44,162 bases of DNA from an uncultured Eubacteriales bacterium. Its GTDB lineage: Bacteria > Bacillota > Clostridia > Christensenellales > Aristaeellaceae. The notes beneath the pieces are model-generated. The model saw nothing but the letters and a program-made list of their open reading frames with translations, was not told where the DNA came from and did not search any database. Below are positions 1 through 7,737 of the stretch, in pieces (positions within the stretch are counted from its first letter, which is position 1; the number at the start of each line of letters is the position of its first letter). The stretch lies in NCBI GenBank assembly GCA_902790525.1, contig CADASI010000038.1, forward strand, positions 1 to 44,162, given 5' to 3'. A program made the position numbers and the translations under genes.

Positions 1-48
1 TTTGGGCGGCTACTCACAATGATCACCCCTGCTATATTGCGTCTGTAC

Positions 49-77
49 ATTATAGCAGAATTTGGCCTGATTAGCAA
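49..77 (-). promoter_or_regulatory. Leftward promoter
   Basis: On the minus strand a TATAAT (54-49) lies 17 bp from TTGCTA (77-72). It would drive a gene lying to the left of the window. Nothing else is recognisable in the first 170 bases. Confidence 0.4.
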
Positions 78-174
78 CACTGGGCAAATACCGATTTTTT
101 TTATAGGCAGACTGCGAAGCAACAGCCTGCATGGCTACATCTGTCATATTTTTGTCTGATTTTGGCGTTTTCTA

Positions 175-202
175 TTGTTTTTTTGTCATATTTTGATATA
201 AT
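175..202 (+). promoter_or_regulatory. Promoter of the glycosidase-family gene
   Basis: TTGTTT (175-180), a 16-bp spacer and a perfect TATAAT (197-202) lie about 60 bp upstream of the ATG at 261. The surrounding sequence is AT-rich, unlike the GC-rich gene that follows. Confidence 0.55.
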
Positions 203-260
203 ATGATAGGGAATACCAGATGAACAAACCGCAGTACAGACAAATGACAGGCAGAGAACA

Positions 261-1373
261 ATGTCAAGCAAGAGGAAATCAAGAGGGCTGAAGGGGCAAT
301 TCAGCCGCCGTCCGCTGCCCCTGTGGATCGTGATCATCGCGGACGTGCTGGCGTTCGGAATCGCACTGAACGTCTTTGCGCTGTTCCACCACGTGCTGCC
401 GCGCCGGGAGGAATCGCTGAACATCGTTTCGGACCACTTCCAGATCGTGCAAGCACCGGAGGCGGAGATCGCCGCGCCAGCGATGGCCCCCGCCCCGACG
501 CCCGCCGGGGACGCGCCCACACCGGAGCCCTCCGCGACGCCCGCCGGGGCCGCACCCACGCCGAAGCCCTCCGAGACGCCCGAGCCCACGGAAGCGCCCG
601 AGAAGGACTGGGTCGGCCATTTCGGACAGAAGTTCGCCACCAGGTTCACCGATGGCGAGATCATCAAGGACAGGCACAGCTACAAGAGCGACACGCTGAG
701 CGTCACGCTGACCCAGCGGCGCTACAACAAATCAAACATCTATGTCGCGGACATCTACGTCAAGGACATACAGCAGTTCAAGACCGCGTTCGCCAACGAC
801 ACCTTCGGCACCGGCCAGTACGAATGGCCGCGCCACATCTGCAAGCGCGTGGACGCCGTGATCGCCGTGAACGGCGACAACTACGCGGCGCGGCAGGACG
901 GCGTAGTCATACGCAACGGCGAGCTGTTCAAGAACCGCAACGCCAGCATGGATGTCTGCGTGATCTACTGGGACGGTCGTATGGAGACCTTCCGTGGTCG
1001 CAGCTTCAAGGCCAAGGACGCCATCGCTGCCGGGGCCTATCAGGCGTGGAACTTCGGGCCCACGCTGCTGGACAAGAACGGCGCCCCCCTGAAGCACTTC
1101 ACCAACACTACTGTCGGAGACACCAATCCTCGAACGGTGCTGGGCTACTTCGAGCCGGGCCACTACTGCCTGGTGGTGGTGGACGGGCGGTCGGAGGATT
1201 CCGTGGGACTGGGCTTTCGTTCCCTGGCGAAGCTGATGAGCGCCCTGGGTTGCAAGCAGGCCTTCAATCTGGATGGAGGCAACACGTCGATGATGATGGT
1301 GGGCGACACGGTCATCAGCGAGCCCTCCGAAGGCGGCCGCGCCTCCAGCGACATAATCTACTTTGTCCCGTAA
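261..1373 (+). CDS. Membrane-anchored phosphodiester glycosidase (NAGPA-like) family protein
   Basis: This 370-residue protein probably acts outside the membrane on a phosphodiester-linked sugar in cell-envelope or exopolysaccharide material. Residues 1-16 are basic and about 20-42 form one transmembrane helix, so it is likely type II anchored. A Pro/Ala/Thr-rich linker (about 70-115) with repeated TPAG/TPEPS units follows. The remaining ~250 residues match the phosphodiester glycosidase (NAGPA-type, exopolysaccharide biosynthesis) family: AVNGDNYAA near residue 210, a repeated VVVDGRS element, and the typical C-terminal NLDGGNTSMMMV near 335-346. The upstream Shine-Dalgarno is weak (GGCAGAG). 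The next gene starts 12 bp downstream, so the two are probably co-transcribed. Family assignment is good; the exact substrate is unknown. Confidence 0.85.
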   Translation: MSSKRKSRGLKGQFSRRPLPLWIVIIADVLAFGIALNVFALFHHVLPRREESLNIVSDHFQIVQAPEAEIAAPAMAPAPTPAGDAPTPEPSATPAGAAPTPKPSETPEPTEAPEKDWVGHFGQKFATRFTDGEIIKDRHSYKSDTLSVTLTQRRYNKSNIYVADIYVKDIQQFKTAFANDTFGTGQYEWPRHICKRVDAVIAVNGDNYAARQDGVVIRNGELFKNRNASMDVCVIYWDGRMETFRGRSFKAKDAIAAGAYQAWNFGPTLLDKNGAPLKHFTNTTVGDTNPRTVLGYFEPGHYCLVVVDGRSEDSVGLGFRSLAKLMSALGCKQAFNLDGGNTSMMMVGDTVISEPSEGGRASSDIIYFVP

Positions 1374-1385
1374 GGAGATGGACCC

Positions 1386-1628
1386 ATGCGAAAGCTGTTC
1401 CCCCACGCCACCATCATCATCGCCGCGATGTATCTGGTGTTCTTCGTCATCGACCGGTTCAACGAGCCCATGGCCTTCGTCAACAACCGCATGACCAAGG
1501 ATTTGCTGCTTGCGATGTGCGCCATGTCCGTTGTCAACGCCGTGGCGCTGATCCGCTATGACCGCGAAGAGGCGCGCAGGCGTCGGAAAAAAAGAAAAAG
1601 GTCGACGACAAGCGACGCGCCCCGATGA
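1386..1628 (+). CDS. Small two-helix membrane protein
   Basis: This 80-residue protein has two hydrophobic stretches (about 9-23 and 40-57) and a very basic tail (RRRRKKRKR) that would sit in the cytoplasm by the positive-inside rule. A clear AAGGAG stands 8 bases before the ATG, and the gene begins 12 bp after the glycosidase-family gene, so the two likely form an operon. I do not recognise a family. It may be an accessory membrane partner of the upstream protein, which is inferred only from position. Confidence 0.7.
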   Translation: MRKLFPHATIIIAAMYLVFFVIDRFNEPMAFVNNRMTKDLLLAMCAMSVVNAVALIRYDREEARRRRKKRKRSTTSDAPR

Positions 1629-1751
1629 TCCACCCTTCGGCGAGAAATACTGTGAACACTGGGGAATATGGACTTGGAGATAGAAATGCAGCGCCTGAAT
1701 CCGGGCATGATGGACTGATGCCCACACCAGCACCCCCAGCGCCATTGCCCC

Positions 1752-1767
1752 GTGTGGTTATCCACAC
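1752..1767 (+). promoter_or_regulatory. DnaA-box-like palindrome 1
   Basis: GTGTGG-TTAT-CCACAC is a perfect 6-bp-arm palindrome that contains TTATCCACA (1758-1766), the consensus DnaA box. Confidence 0.45.
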
Positions 1768-2005
1768 TGGTTTCCTGCCTCTGATTCGCCATAATCTGTA
1801 TTTATTTGGTCAAAACCAAAAGGTCGCAGGATGCGTATTTTCAGTCCGAGCCAAAAGGTCGCTATCCTCTCCCATCGCTGTTCTCGCGCCATTGTGGCCA
1901 AATGTGGCCCGCCAACAGCCAAAGCCACGTGTCAGTGCGTGGAGCCCCTCGTAGAGGCCGATAGTGGGCCAACGAGGGGCCAACGAGGGGCCATCACCGT
2001 GCCCC

Positions 2006-2021
2006 GTGTGGTTATCCACAC
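2006..2021 (+). promoter_or_regulatory. DnaA-box-like palindrome 2
   Basis: Second copy of the same palindrome with TTATCCACA at 2012-2020, 254 bp after the first. Confidence 0.45.
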
Positions 2022-2220
2022 GGATCCCCGCCTCTGGGTCGCCATAATCTGTATTTGTTTGGTCGAAACCAAAAGGTCGCTATCCTCTCCCATCGCTGTT
2101 CTCGCGCCATTGTAGGCGACAGAGCCCTACAGTGGCCCGTCAACAGCCAAAGCCACGTGTCAGTGCGTGAAGCCCTCGGAGAGGCGACAAAGAGCCAACG
2201 AAGGGCTATCACCGTGCCCC

Positions 2221-2236
2221 GCGTGGTTATCCACAC
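2221..2236 (+). promoter_or_regulatory. DnaA-box-like palindrome 3
   Basis: Third copy, with one changed base in the left arm (GCGTGG). TTATCCACA is retained at 2227-2235, 215 bp after the second copy. Confidence 0.45.
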
Positions 2237-2379
2237 TGATATCCCGCCTCTGAGCCGCCATAATCTGTATTTTTTTGGTCAAAACCAAAAGGTCGCAAGA
2301 TGTATATGTTTGGTCGAAACCAAAAGGTCGCAATATGTGATAATCTACGTATTTTCAGCCCGATCCAAAGGAGTGCAAT

Positions 2380-2600
2380 GTGCACTAATGTACACTAATG
2401 ACTTCTTTTGTCCGCTTACGTCCACTAATGACTGCTTTTGTCCGCTCACGTCCGCTCACGTCCGCTTTGCAACCACAATCTTAACAATCCTCCAAAACCC
2501 AACACTTCCCACCAGTACCAAACGTTCGACCAAACAATAATTTTGTACTATTTTTGTCCGCTTTTGTCTGCTTATGTACACTAATGTCCGGGAATATCTT
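2380..2600 (+). repeat. GTCC(G/A)CT short-repeat tract
   Basis: This AT-rich, gene-free stretch repeats short words such as TTTTGTCCGCTTACGTCCAC, GTACACTAATG and CGTCCGCTCACGTCCGCT at irregular spacing. It looks like degenerate iterated sequence rather than coding DNA. Confidence 0.55.
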
Positions 2601-2613
2601 GTTTGCAACCCGG

Positions 2614-2701
2614 AAACACTAAAAAACCCGGACATGGCCAGACAAAATAAGACAAAAAAACACTAAAAAACCCGGACATGGCCAGACAAAATAAGACAAA
2701 A
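2614..2701 (+). repeat. Perfect 44-bp tandem duplication
   Basis: Bases 2614-2657 are repeated exactly as 2658-2701. Each unit contains AAAAAACCCGGACATGGCCA followed by GACAAAATAAGACAAAA. Exact identity suggests recent duplication. Confidence 0.9.
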
Positions 2702-2816
2702 ATGTCCGTTGCAGTCCGGTTGCGTCCGAAAAAGTGAATGTTAAGTCGATGTCCGGTTTTGTCCGGTAGGTTTTTCCAAAATTAACGCATTTTCCCTGTT
2801 TTTGCAAATCATTGCA

Positions 2817-2854
2817 TAAAAAATAGTTGGCAAGTTTTAGCAAACCTACCAACT
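2817..2854 (-). terminator. Terminator beside the left tRNA-Pro fragment
   Basis: On the minus strand AGTTGG (2854-2849) pairs with CCAACT (2830-2825), with partial inner pairing, and is followed by a run of T. It lies directly 3' of the left tRNA-Pro fragment, as expected for a tRNA transcript end. Confidence 0.5.
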
Positions 2855-2857
2855 TTT

Positions 2858-2902
2858 TGGTCGAGGTGACAGGATTTGAACCTGCGACCTTTTGGTCCCG
2901 AA
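2858..2902 (-). repeat. Left attachment-type repeat (tRNA-Pro 3' fragment)
   Basis: These 45 bases are identical to 29498-29542. Read on the minus strand they give the end of an anticodon loop with CGG, the descending anticodon stem, variable loop, T arm (GCAGG-TTCAAAT-CCTGT), the 3' acceptor strand CACCTCG, discriminator A and CCA: the 3' part of a tRNA-Pro(CGG). The 5' half is absent; the adjoining sequence cannot pair to finish the anticodon stem. This is the left boundary of the integrated element. Confidence 0.85.
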
Positions 2903-2938
2903 ATCCGAACAAATGTTCGTTCTTGTCATCTCCAGACA

Positions 2939-2969
2939 GGAAAAGCCGGGCTTTTTCCTCGCTTTTTTT
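2939..2969 (+). terminator. Hairpin with T-run, possible terminator
   Basis: GGAAAAGCC and GGCTTTTTCC form a hairpin (2939-2958), followed after CTCGC by seven T. It reads rightward, but no rightward gene ends here; it may block transcription entering the element from the left end. Confidence 0.35.
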
Positions 2970-3076
2970 GTCTCAGACGGACAGGGGGTGACAGATTCGG
3001 TTGCAGGATAGTTGCATAGTAACTCGACCTTTGTTTTCTTGATTCTGCATAAAACGCAATACGGCAATTCATATTG

Positions 3077-4033
3077 CTATAAGTCAAAAATGGATTCTTG
3101 GTGTGCTCCAAATGGAAGTATTTTCCATGACTCCACTTTACGCTCTATGATCGTGTCCTCTTCTCCAACCTCTCCAAACAACAACGGGGATGCCGGGTTA
3201 TGCTTTTCGCTATTCTTGCTTACCGTTTTTGTGCTATAATTTGCATAGCAATAAAGGCATCCGTTTTTGCATGTGTTATAGGCTCCGATATCGATGCTCG
3301 CAACGCAGCCGCACTCGGGTCTCTGATTCTTGTCCTTTTCAACCTTGAGTTGGCAATTCGCTAATCTTTCCAGACGCTCTTTGTCAATACAGCAAGCGTG
3401 TGGTATCTCCAAACCGCCAAGTTCAATTGCTTCCGCACAGGTATCAATATAGATTCCATATTGATGCGCTGTCTGAGAAAACGAACTCAATAGTTCAAGT
3501 TGTTGTTCGTGCGTCTCAATTTGTATATGCAATGGTTGAACATTTCTGGCAGTATTTCGATACAGATCCAGAAAACTGACCGTACACTTCTCCGTATAGT
3601 CGCCCAGAATGGAAGTGAGCTTTTTGAAGTACTTACAGTGGTATTCCATGGTATATTTATCGTTGAAGAAGATAGGATCATATCGCCAGATCACACGTTC
3701 ACGTCCAATAGTCTTTGACAACTCAATAAAAGCCGGTATGATTGTATCATTCTTGGAAGGAACATTTGGCTCTACATCTTTTCCGTAGGCATTTAATGTG
3801 AACTGGAAATAGAAGTTGTATTTTTCCAGTTCTGAAAGCTGTCCAAGCATGGGAATTGGATTCTTGGTCCACAAAACAAGCCCATCAACTACCGCAGGTG
3901 AAAGGCTGATCTTTCCCACATGATGTATGTTCATAGGATTGCGTACCAAAACATACTCTTCGCGAAGGCGATTTAGTAACCAATCGGAGTAATATGTTGG
4001 AATGTCTGTTCTTCTGCTCGCACTAATTATCAT
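3077..4033 (-). CDS. DUF1848 family protein with radical-SAM-like cysteine motif
   Basis: This 318-residue protein begins with MIISASRRTDIP and matches the DUF1848 family, whose function is not established. Near the C-terminus it has CGC (241-243) and CX3CX2C (C255, C259, C262) with an aromatic residue before the last Cys. That is the pattern of a [4Fe-4S]-binding radical SAM motif, but it lies at the C-terminal rather than the N-terminal end. I chose the ATG at 4033 because GGGGG precedes it by about 8 bases; the longer reading frame overlaps the upstream gene. That gene stops 4 bp before this start, so the two are co-transcribed. Enzymatic role unknown; a metal-cluster enzyme is likely. Confidence 0.8.
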   Translation of the reverse strand: MIISASRRTDIPTYYSDWLLNRLREEYVLVRNPMNIHHVGKISLSPAVVDGLVLWTKNPIPMLGQLSELEKYNFYFQFTLNAYGKDVEPNVPSKNDTIIPAFIELSKTIGRERVIWRYDPIFFNDKYTMEYHCKYFKKLTSILGDYTEKCTVSFLDLYRNTARNVQPLHIQIETHEQQLELLSSFSQTAHQYGIYIDTCAEAIELGGLEIPHACCIDKERLERLANCQLKVEKDKNQRPECGCVASIDIGAYNTCKNGCLYCYANYSTKTVSKNSEKHNPASPLLFGEVGEEDTIIERKVESWKILPFGAHQESIFDL

Positions 4034-4037
4034 ATAA

Positions 4038-4958
4038 TTACCCCCTTTTATAAATAAGCATTTGTGCACTTGCACAAGTGTTAAAAGGAGAATACTTTCC
4101 ATAATGTGCGAAATCAAAACAGTTTGCATTATGAGGAAACTCTCCGTCAGAATTATCTCCATAAGGATATCCTCGATCATAATATCCAAACGCATTATCA
4201 TTACAGAAGCGTCCTTTTCGAACACTTACATTAGACAATTTGGCAGATAATTGATCAAAGTACTCTCTTCCACCACCGTACGCAGTCCCTAGGTTAACGT
4301 CATTTAGCAGAATATATGCCTTTGCTTGTACGGTATTATTAAAATATTGAGCAAACACATTGATGAATTCTGAAAGCTTTTCGTCGCCCGTATGTTTATA
4401 CATATCTGAAAACACATATTGAAAGACGATAAGGTTTGGAGTCCAAGTACCGTCTGCAATATCATGAATAACATCACACGCATTCTGATAATAGAAATAT
4501 ATATGTCTAGAATCGTTTTCAAAGTGTTTAATATCTCGATGGATATTCTCCCACACATCCCGACTATAATCAATGCCACGATATTCTAGAGAATCATACG
4601 ATATCTTCCCCTTTTCGTGTAGGTAGTCGATAGCAAACAAATCAGTACAAGGTCCACAGCCAAACGATAACACTTTAAAATGGTCAAGTGTCATCAAATA
4701 TTTCATGCGTTTCAAGGCATAGATAATCTCTGATGTATATCTGAAAGAATACTTACAAGTATAGAAATCCGCCATATGTGCACAGTCGTATTTTCTTTCA
4801 GGAGCGCCTTGTGGAGCATGTCTGGGATTATGAATAGCATCTAAACAGTGCTCACACGATCCACGGCAAAAAGGGCCATACGAACAAGATGGACAGTTCC
4901 CACATTGATGTGAGGACCAGCGTTCATCACACCTCGCAAGTATTGTATCGATAATCAT
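4038..4958 (-). CDS. Cys-rich class I SAM-dependent methyltransferase-like protein
   Basis: The 306-residue protein has an N-terminal cysteine cluster (CDERW..CGNCPSC..CRGSCEHC, residues ~10-38) that could hold a metal or Fe-S cluster. A Rossmann-type methyltransferase core follows, with the motif VLSFGCGPCTDL (near 95-106), which fits motif I for SAM binding. AAGGAG stands 8 bases before the ATG, and a TTGAAT/TATAAT promoter lies about 125 bp upstream. It is transcribed leftward together with the DUF1848 gene. The substrate is unknown. Its AT-rich composition contrasts with the GC-rich chromosome and supports acquisition with the element. Confidence 0.65.
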   Translation of the reverse strand: MIIDTILARCDERWSSHQCGNCPSCSYGPFCRGSCEHCLDAIHNPRHAPQGAPERKYDCAHMADFYTCKYSFRYTSEIIYALKRMKYLMTLDHFKVLSFGCGPCTDLFAIDYLHEKGKISYDSLEYRGIDYSRDVWENIHRDIKHFENDSRHIYFYYQNACDVIHDIADGTWTPNLIVFQYVFSDMYKHTGDEKLSEFINVFAQYFNNTVQAKAYILLNDVNLGTAYGGGREYFDQLSAKLSNVSVRKGRFCNDNAFGYYDRGYPYGDNSDGEFPHNANCFDFAHYGKYSPFNTCASAQMLIYKRG

Positions 4959-5261
4959 GAATCATTCTCCTTGCTCGTGCCGCCATAGTTTACACACGTC
5001 AACCTCAGTCAGCTTACCTATGTTTTCCATGGAAAGCACTCCTCATAACGTGTTGCAAACAATTCACGTCGTTCTTTTATACATTATAACAAAAACCACG
5101 AGGCCATTCAACAACAAATATGGGCTCGGGTGGGATAGTTGGTGAAATGCTTCCACTCAAGACTGGGCCTGACTATCCCGCCACGGGAGCAAAGACATTA
5201 TTGAATTGCTCTCTTTCTTTTTGCCGGTGGATATGGTACTGTCTGGCCGGAGGTGGTACCA
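4959..5261. other. Divergent intergenic region with inverted repeat
   Basis: This ~300-bp gap separates the leftward methyltransferase operon from the rightward small genes. It contains the leftward promoter (5084-5111) and an inverted repeat GGGATAGT (5132-5139) / ACTATCCC (5172-5179). No coding sequence is evident. Confidence 0.5.
5084..5111 (-). promoter_or_regulatory. Promoter of the methyltransferase-DUF1848 operon
   Basis: Minus-strand TTGAAT (5111-5106), a 16-bp spacer and TATAAT (5089-5084), reading toward the ATG at 4958. Confidence 0.55.
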
Positions 5262-5570
5262 ATGCGCAATATCCTTGAAAGCATCTATTACGGTAACGAG
5301 GCGATCAGCGCCCGCACGTTCAAGCCAGCAACCCGTTATGCTCGGTTGATGGAGGAGGCCTCCCAGCTGGAGGACAAACTAAAAGATGCCCTGTCCGATG
5401 AAACCAGGCCGATGTTTATACGTTTTGCCGAGGTATCCTCGGAAATTGGCAGTATCTCCAGCCTGGAGGATTTCAAGGCCGGTGTCCAGCTGGGTGTCAG
5501 TTTCATCCTGGCTGCTTTGCATGACAACAGCAGCTGTTTCCAGCCGATTGCCCAGCCTGATGACAAATAG
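5262..5570 (+). CDS. Small hypothetical protein (DUF6809-like)
   Basis: This 102-residue acidic helical protein begins MRNILESIYYGNEAISAR. GGAGG sits 8 bases before the ATG at 5262; a GTG at 5253 in the same frame would overlap that ribosome site, so I prefer the ATG. The sequence resembles small uncharacterised clostridial mobile-element proteins that I recall as DUF6809, but I am not certain. It is followed 66 bp later by another small gene on the same strand. No catalytic motif is visible. Confidence 0.65.
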   Translation: MRNILESIYYGNEAISARTFKPATRYARLMEEASQLEDKLKDALSDETRPMFIRFAEVSSEIGSISSLEDFKAGVQLGVSFILAALHDNSSCFQPIAQPDDK

Positions 5571-5636
5571 CCGGCAGCGCAGGGCCAGGAAAACGGAATC
5601 TATATCCGTAAAACAAGAGAAATTGGAGGTTTCATC

Positions 5637-5888
5637 ATGTGCGAGGTTCGAAAAGGATATGTCATCGCGGCTTTTAATTTCACGGATATGCTGGAAGTCG
5701 AGCGTGATGATAGTATGAACATATATGAAGATGACGAGCAGGCCGTCGAAGCAGCGGTCGCTGAAGGGATCAGAATCATCCCGGTTGACGAGTTACCGAA
5801 GAATTTTGACCGGCGTTACTATGGCTGGATAGATACCCCAGAGAACAGGAGGGCGATTCAAAGGTATTGCGACCAGTATCTATCATGA
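5637..5888 (+). CDS. Small hypothetical protein
   Basis: An 83-residue acidic protein (MCEVRKGYVIAAFNFTDMLE at its start) with GGAGG 8 bases before the ATG. It follows the previous small gene on the same strand, probably in one transcript, and converges on the SprT-like gene, whose stop lies 48 bp away on the other strand. I do not recognise a family; no membrane segment or catalytic motif is visible. Confidence 0.6.
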   Translation: MCEVRKGYVIAAFNFTDMLEVERDDSMNIYEDDEQAVEAAVAEGIRIIPVDELPKNFDRRYYGWIDTPENRRAIQRYCDQYLS

Positions 5889-5936
5889 CCGCCCAGCGAA
5901 AAACAGAAGCCAGGCCGGCTGCTGCTTTTCTGAGAT

Positions 5937-6590
5937 TTATCCGTCGATCTCGAAGCCTATATCACAGTCCCCACATACCACATTCACCAGCTTGGTCGCC
6001 CGGATGATCGCGCCGCACTTCGGGCAGACATATTTGATGCTGCGGTTCTTGCTGGTACTACGCCCGCCCTTGATGGTCGTGGTAGATTCCCCGTCGTCGT
6101 CTCCCTTGGTCTTGATCTGGAGCGTGGCCTGTCGGCTGGCGGCGATGTCGCTCAATTCCGGCTGAAGTGCGACCCACTCGGCGGTTTCCGGAGCTAGTTC
6201 CGTCACCGTCCATCCGTAGGTCTGGTGATGGTTGATCACCAGGCCGTGGGCTTCGGCGGTTTCCTTGAATTTCTTGTTGTGATAGTACCCATTGTTGGAT
6301 ACGTCCTTGATCCCATGATTCAGGTTGTAGAGGTGGGCCATCTCATGGAGCATGGTCGCCGCCACCTCCCCGATAGGCCGGTTGATGTACTCGGCGCAGA
6401 TGTTGATTTCCCGGTATGCCTGGCCATCCGCCTGCCAGATTTCGTATACGGTGCACCAGCCATAGGCTCCGCGTCCGCCGTCCGGAGATACGGTGATGGC
6501 CGGGCGGGCCAGCTCGCCATCGTAGAAGTGGGCGTTGAACATGTCGAACATGGTCTCGGCCTTGGCTACGATCTCGGAAATGTTCAGCAT
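5937..6590 (-). CDS. SprT-like zinc metalloprotease domain protein
   Basis: This 217-residue protein has the SprT-type metalloprotease motif HEMAH (H82, E83, H86) with a likely third ligand His at 104. A C-terminal zinc ribbon (CPKCG...CGDC, about residues 188-212) follows a Ser/Thr/Gly-rich linker. SprT/Spartan-family domains are known for processing proteins bound to DNA, though bacterial mobile-element members are poorly characterised. The start at 6590 has AAGGAGG 8 bases upstream. It is the last gene of the leftward defence-type operon, 100 bp after mcrC. A long inverted repeat abuts its ribosome site and may control translation or transcript ending. Confidence 0.8.
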   Translation of the reverse strand: MLNISEIVAKAETMFDMFNAHFYDGELARPAITVSPDGGRGAYGWCTVYEIWQADGQAYREINICAEYINRPIGEVAATMLHEMAHLYNLNHGIKDVSNNGYYHNKKFKETAEAHGLVINHHQTYGWTVTELAPETAEWVALQPELSDIAASRQATLQIKTKGDDDGESTTTIKGGRSTSKNRSIKYVCPKCGAIIRATKLVNVVCGDCDIGFEIDG

Positions 6591-6603
6591 TGGTGATTCC
6601 TCC

Positions 6604-6659
6604 TTGAAAGTTATGTTTGATTGTGACTGTGAGTGTACGGATTTCAAACATAACTTCAA
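6604..6659 (-). promoter_or_regulatory. Long hairpin next to the SprT ribosome site
   Basis: TTGAAAGTTATGTTTGA (6604-6620) and TCAAACATAACTTCAA (6644-6659) pair over 16 bp with one bulged base and a 23-base loop. In the leftward transcript the 3' arm runs directly into the AAGGAGG of the SprT-like gene, so folding could limit ribosome access. It lacks a T-run, so a simple terminator is unlikely. Confidence 0.6.
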
Positions 6660-6690
6660 GTCAGAATATGAGACAAAGAACAGCTCAAAA

Positions 6691-7737
6691 TTATAGCCCA
6701 CTTGCCAGTCGGTCCAGCTGCTCCGCGATCAAGGCGAAGGGTTTGTTGAGGTCCAGGGTTTTGACCCCGATGCGATTGCCACCGATGTTGTAATCAAAAT
6801 CGGGAATCAGCTCTTCTCCGGTACGGGCATACAGCAGGACGCCGGACACATCCCCTGTGTGGTTCGTATCCATGTTCTTCACATAGGCATATATCTGATA
6901 CAGGTGCGCGGAACGAATGGCTTCGCTGTTATGATGCTCAAGCATGATTCGCCCGTAATACTTGGCGTCAATGATCAGCGTCCCGACATCTCCCCTCAGG
7001 GTGATATCGGTTTGCATGGCAGGGAGGAACATCAGCGCGCGTTCGTCGTTGTCCTCGTCCAAATCCCACTTGACTAGGGCTGGCGATGGCCGGAGGTGCG
7101 GGTGATGGGCGCGGTAGTATTCCAGAATGAACTTTTCATACAACCGCTCCATATGCTCGTCCGAGAATTCCCGCATGCGGTGCTGCCCCTGTTCTGTAGT
7201 CTGGAGCATGCCGTCCAGCACGAAGTAACAGATGTTCATGAGCATCCGGTAAGTCTGGTTGCTACGGTGATAGCCGAGCGTGTTCCAGTGGATGGCAGAA
7301 GGATCAACCATGTCGATGCCGTCGAAAAACAAGATCACCCGCTTGAGGGCTTGCCGGCGCTCTGACGTCACGCCGGGATCGCGGATCAGGATGTCCGCCG
7401 TCGTGCGCAGAATCTGGTTGTAGATATTGTTCTCGGACAGTTCATCATACTCACAGCCCAGCTGCTGGCGCAGCCGGAGGCGGTTGTTCAGCGTCTCCTG
7501 GATATCCAGCTTCCCGCGCAGCACCGAAAGGCTCTCCGCTTTGGGGATGTACTCCCGATAGAGCCCATGCTTCAGCTGCTGGGCAATGCCCTTGGCCAGG
7601 ATGGAAGCAAAGAGGTCCTGGATGTTCTCGAATGGCTCGCCAGCAATCTCCCGGTAATTCTCCTGTTTCAGCACCTGGAAGGCATAGGAGAGCATGTAAT
7701 AGATATTCTGGATCAGGATGCCCTTATCTTCAGTCAT
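6691..7737 (-). CDS. mcrC: McrC family restriction endonuclease subunit
   Basis: McrC is the nuclease partner of the McrB motor in modification-dependent restriction. This 348-residue protein has the family's N-terminal region (ILIQNIYYMLSYAF) and a C-terminal PD-(D/E)XK-type site (QTDITLRG then LIIDAKYYG, residues about 235-255). The ATG at 7737 overlaps the mcrB stop by 8 bp, which suggests translational coupling; a GTG at 7749 is an alternative start. Family members are generally 330-450 residues, so this is full length. Confidence 0.9.
   Translation of the reverse strand: MTEDKGILIQNIYYMLSYAFQVLKQENYREIAGEPFENIQDLFASILAKGIAQQLKHGLYREYIPKAESLSVLRGKLDIQETLNNRLRLRQQLGCEYDELSENNIYNQILRTTADILIRDPGVTSERRQALKRVILFFDGIDMVDPSAIHWNTLGYHRSNQTYRMLMNICYFVLDGMLQTTEQGQHRMREFSDEHMERLYEKFILEYYRAHHPHLRPSPALVKWDLDEDNDERALMFLPAMQTDITLRGDVGTLIIDAKYYGRIMLEHHNSEAIRSAHLYQIYAYVKNMDTNHTGDVSGVLLYARTGEELIPDFDYNIGGNRIGVKTLDLNKPFALIAEQLDRLASGL

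Larger units (their letters stand above)
1735..2345 (+). repeat. Imperfect ~215-255 bp tandem repeats with tRNA-Pro-like arms
   Basis: Three imperfect units start near 1747, 2001 and 2217. Each begins with a CCCCG(T/C)GTGGTTATCCACAC palindrome and then has CGCCATAATCTGTATTT and a hairpin TTTGG-loop-CCAAAAGGTCGC. The first two continue with CTATCCTCTCCCATCGCTG, CAACAGCCAAAGCCACGTG and an ATCACCGTGCC junction. The hairpin resembles the anticodon arm and variable loop of the tRNA-Pro fragments at 2858 and 29498, with an altered loop. Copies lie at 1805-1830, 1849-1862 (partial), 2058-2080, 2274-2296 and 2309-2331. No ORF here has a ribosome site or conserved look, so I read the whole 1629-2857 stretch as non-coding. 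Confidence 0.8.

Noticed and set aside
732-1745. 337-codon frame on the minus strand
   Set aside because: It is antisense to the glycosidase-family gene, His/Val-rich with no ribosome site; a codon shadow.
1735-2345. CRISPR array
   Set aside because: The repeats are long, few, imperfect and irregularly spaced, with no regular spacers and no cas genes in the window.
2055-2540. 161-codon frame through the repeat array
   Set aside because: Composed of the repeat units (MFGRNQKVAILSH recurring); not a gene.
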